The notes below the pieces were generated by a model. That model did not search any database, was not told the origin of the DNA, and saw nothing but the letters and a program-made list of their open reading frames with translations. A DNA stretch of 23,063 nucleotides from VAZQ01 sp046733355 (GTDB taxonomy: Bacteria > Pseudomonadota > Alphaproteobacteria > Rhizobiales > Xanthobacteraceae), in the NCBI GenBank assembly GCA_046733355.1, contig JBKPOZ010000037.1, forward strand, positions 1 to 23,063. Reading direction: 5' to 3'. The translations under genes were made by a program, and so were the position numbers. Below, one piece after another: positions 21,756 through 23,063 of the stretch; within the stretch, counting starts at the first letter, position 1; every line of letters begins with the position of its first letter.

Positions 21756-22739
21756 GTGGCCGTGAGCGACCTGCAAGCCGCCGGCCGGCCAGCCGTTGGC
21801 GTGCTGCCGGCCAACATGATCTGGATTGCCGGTGCCTCTTTCCGCATGGGATCCGATTGCCACTATGCGGAAGAGGCGCCGGCGCATCGCGTTACGGTTA
21901 GCGGGTTCTGGATCGATCGCACGCCAGTGACCAATCGCGAGTTCCGCAAGTTCGTGAACGCGACCGGGTACGTTACCTTTGCGGAAATCAAGCCGGATGC
22001 GAAGGACTATCCCGATGCGCTGCCGCACATGCTCAAGGCCGGCTCGCTCGTGTTTACGCCGCCCCGGCACCCGGTCGATCTGCGCGACTGGAGCCAATGG
22101 TGGAAGTTGAAGTTCGGCGCGAACTGGCGCAGACCCTACGGGCCGCGCAGCTCGATCAGCGGGCTCGACGATCACCCTGTCGTGCACATCGCCTACCGGG
22201 ACGCTGAAGCCTACGCTAAATGGGCCGGCAAGGAATTGCCTACTGAAGCGGAGTGGGAGCTTGCCGCGCGGGGCGGCCTCGATGGCGCCGAGTTTGCCTG
22301 GGGCGACGAGCTCACGCCCGGCAATCGGCACATGGCGAACACCTGGCAAGGCGATTTCCCGCACCAGAACCTGGCGCTCGACGGCTATGAGCGCACGTCG
22401 CCCGTCAGCGCGTTTCCGCCGAACGGCTACGGCGTTTACGACATGATCGGCAACGTCTGGGAATGGACCACGGACTGGTGGTCAGGCAAGCACGAGGCCG
22501 AGCCGGCGAAGGCCTGCTGCATTCCCGACAATCCGCGCGGGAGCTGCGAGGAGCAGAGCTACGATCCGCTTCAGCCGGACATCAGGATTCCCCGCAAAGT
22601 GATTAAGGGTGGGTCGCATTTGTGCGCGCCCAACTATTGCCGCCGCTATCGGCCGGCCGCGCGACATGCCCAGCCGATCGATACGTCCACAACTAACGTG
22701 GGCTTTCGCTGCATTATTCGGGCAGATGGCAGCCGATGA
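21756..22739 (+). CDS. formylglycine-generating enzyme (sulfatase-modifying factor)
   Basis: A 327-residue FGE-sulfatase fold enzyme that, in its family, oxidises a cysteine in sulfatases to C-alpha-formylglycine using oxygen and copper. The active-site pair Cys290 and Cys295 is present in GGSHLCAPNYCRRYRPAAR, with the same spacing as in human SUMF1. TSTTNVGFRC, HPVVHIAYRDAEAYAKWAGKELPTEAEWE and GNVWEWTTDWW are also conserved, which distinguishes it from EgtB- or PvdO-like relatives lacking the pair. No signal peptide. The start is GTG 21756 or GTG 21762. GGAGGAG at 21722-21728 is too far for either, so the start is unsettled. No sulfatase gene is in this window. Confidence 0.93.
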   Translation: MAVSDLQAAGRPAVGVLPANMIWIAGASFRMGSDCHYAEEAPAHRVTVSGFWIDRTPVTNREFRKFVNATGYVTFAEIKPDAKDYPDALPHMLKAGSLVFTPPRHPVDLRDWSQWWKLKFGANWRRPYGPRSSISGLDDHPVVHIAYRDAEAYAKWAGKELPTEAEWELAARGGLDGAEFAWGDELTPGNRHMANTWQGDFPHQNLALDGYERTSPVSAFPPNGYGVYDMIGNVWEWTTDWWSGKHEAEPAKACCIPDNPRGSCEEQSYDPLQPDIRIPRKVIKGGSHLCAPNYCRRYRPAARHAQPIDTSTTNVGFRCIIRADGSR

Positions 22740-22776
22740 GTAACGTTCTTCCGCCACGCATGTCAGGCTGCGGATT

Positions 22777-23063
22777 TCAGATATCGCGGGCCAGGCGCCG
22801 GATGATCTGGCTCAGCTCCCGCTCCTTTACCCGTTTTGCGGCCTTGCGCGCGGAGAGCCATTTCACCTCGCGCTCGGCCTTTTCCGGCCATTCCTCGGTT
22901 TGCCGCTTTACCTGCAACGGGAAAACGCGAACCTTGCAGAGGACTACCCTGCCGTTCCTCAGTTGCTTTTCGTAAGAGAACGAGCCGACCGGACGCCGGG
23001 CCACGGATCCGATCACGCCCGCTTCCTCGAAGGCCTCGCGCGCGGCGGACCGACGCGCTGACT
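22777..23063 (-). CDS. Nudix hydrolase, 5' end cut by window
   Basis: The C-terminal part of a Nudix hydrolase (95 visible residues), running in from the right edge. The Nudix box end REAFEEAGV is visible, preceded by a codon ending in AG that could be the Glu required seven residues before the Arg. The remainder (LCKVRVFPLQVKRQTEEWPEKAEREVKWLS and a basic Arg/Lys-rich end) resembles the DIPP/ApnA-type Nudix family of this order. The family cleaves nucleoside-diphosphate or diphosphoinositol linkages. It is tail-to-tail with the FGE gene with 37 bases between. An internal ATG at 23016 is not the true start because the motif lies upstream of it. Confidence 0.87.
   Translation of the reverse strand, partial: SARRSAAREAFEEAGVIGSVARRPVGSFSYEKQLRNGRVVLCKVRVFPLQVKRQTEEWPEKAEREVKWLSARKAAKRVKERELSQIIRRLARDI

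Overview
This is a GC-rich bacterial chromosome segment. It most likely comes from an alphaproteobacterium of the order Hyphomicrobiales (Bradyrhizobium/Xanthobacteraceae-like). The support is a small DUF3551-type Cys-rich protein, several short helical proteins of kinds I associate with that order, a DUF1036-type secreted protein, a bacterial topoisomerase IB, and several intergenic hairpin repeats of styles common there. The taxonomic call is inference; no rRNA or tRNA gene was seen.

Left part (1-7532, all minus strand): an import-and-degrade cluster. In transcription order it has a Tat-exported ABC solute-binding protein, two sugar-type ABC permeases, a GMC flavin oxidoreductase, a CaiB/BaiF-type CoA-transferase, a MaoC-type hydratase and an NAD-type SDR dehydrogenase cut by the window edge. 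Together they suggest uptake of an organic, perhaps alcohol- or polyol-like, compound, its oxidation, activation to a CoA thioester, hydration and a second oxidation. No ABC ATPase is present in the window. Most gaps in this cluster hold palindromic repeats of visibly different families.

Middle (7753-11606): a CxxC redoxin, a 352-base gap with two hairpins, small hypothetical and secreted proteins, then a cysteine hydrolase (isochorismatase family) followed 4 bases later by a thioredoxin-reductase-like flavoprotein whose NADPH motif looks degraded. A heptamer-based inverted repeat sits directly upstream of the hydrolase.

Right-middle (11618-17983): topoisomerase IB (minus) is divergent from a plus-strand run of a small membrane protein, a patatin-like lipase (4-base overlap), a pirin, a Cu(I)-type P1B ATPase with YHS and heavy-metal-binding N-terminal domains, and a PilZ-domain protein.

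Right part (18087-23063): a small helical protein, the DUF3551 protein (minus, with a recognisable promoter), asparaginyl-tRNA synthetase (plus), then a minus-strand group of DUF2270 membrane protein, DUF1330 protein and a type II dehydroquinase-like enzyme. These are followed by a formylglycine-generating enzyme with both active-site cysteines, and a truncated Nudix hydrolase at the edge. Most of the window is ordinary chromosomal content. The unusual items are the repeat-filled catabolic cluster, the heptamer repeat, the degenerate flavoprotein and the small lipase/membrane-protein pair.
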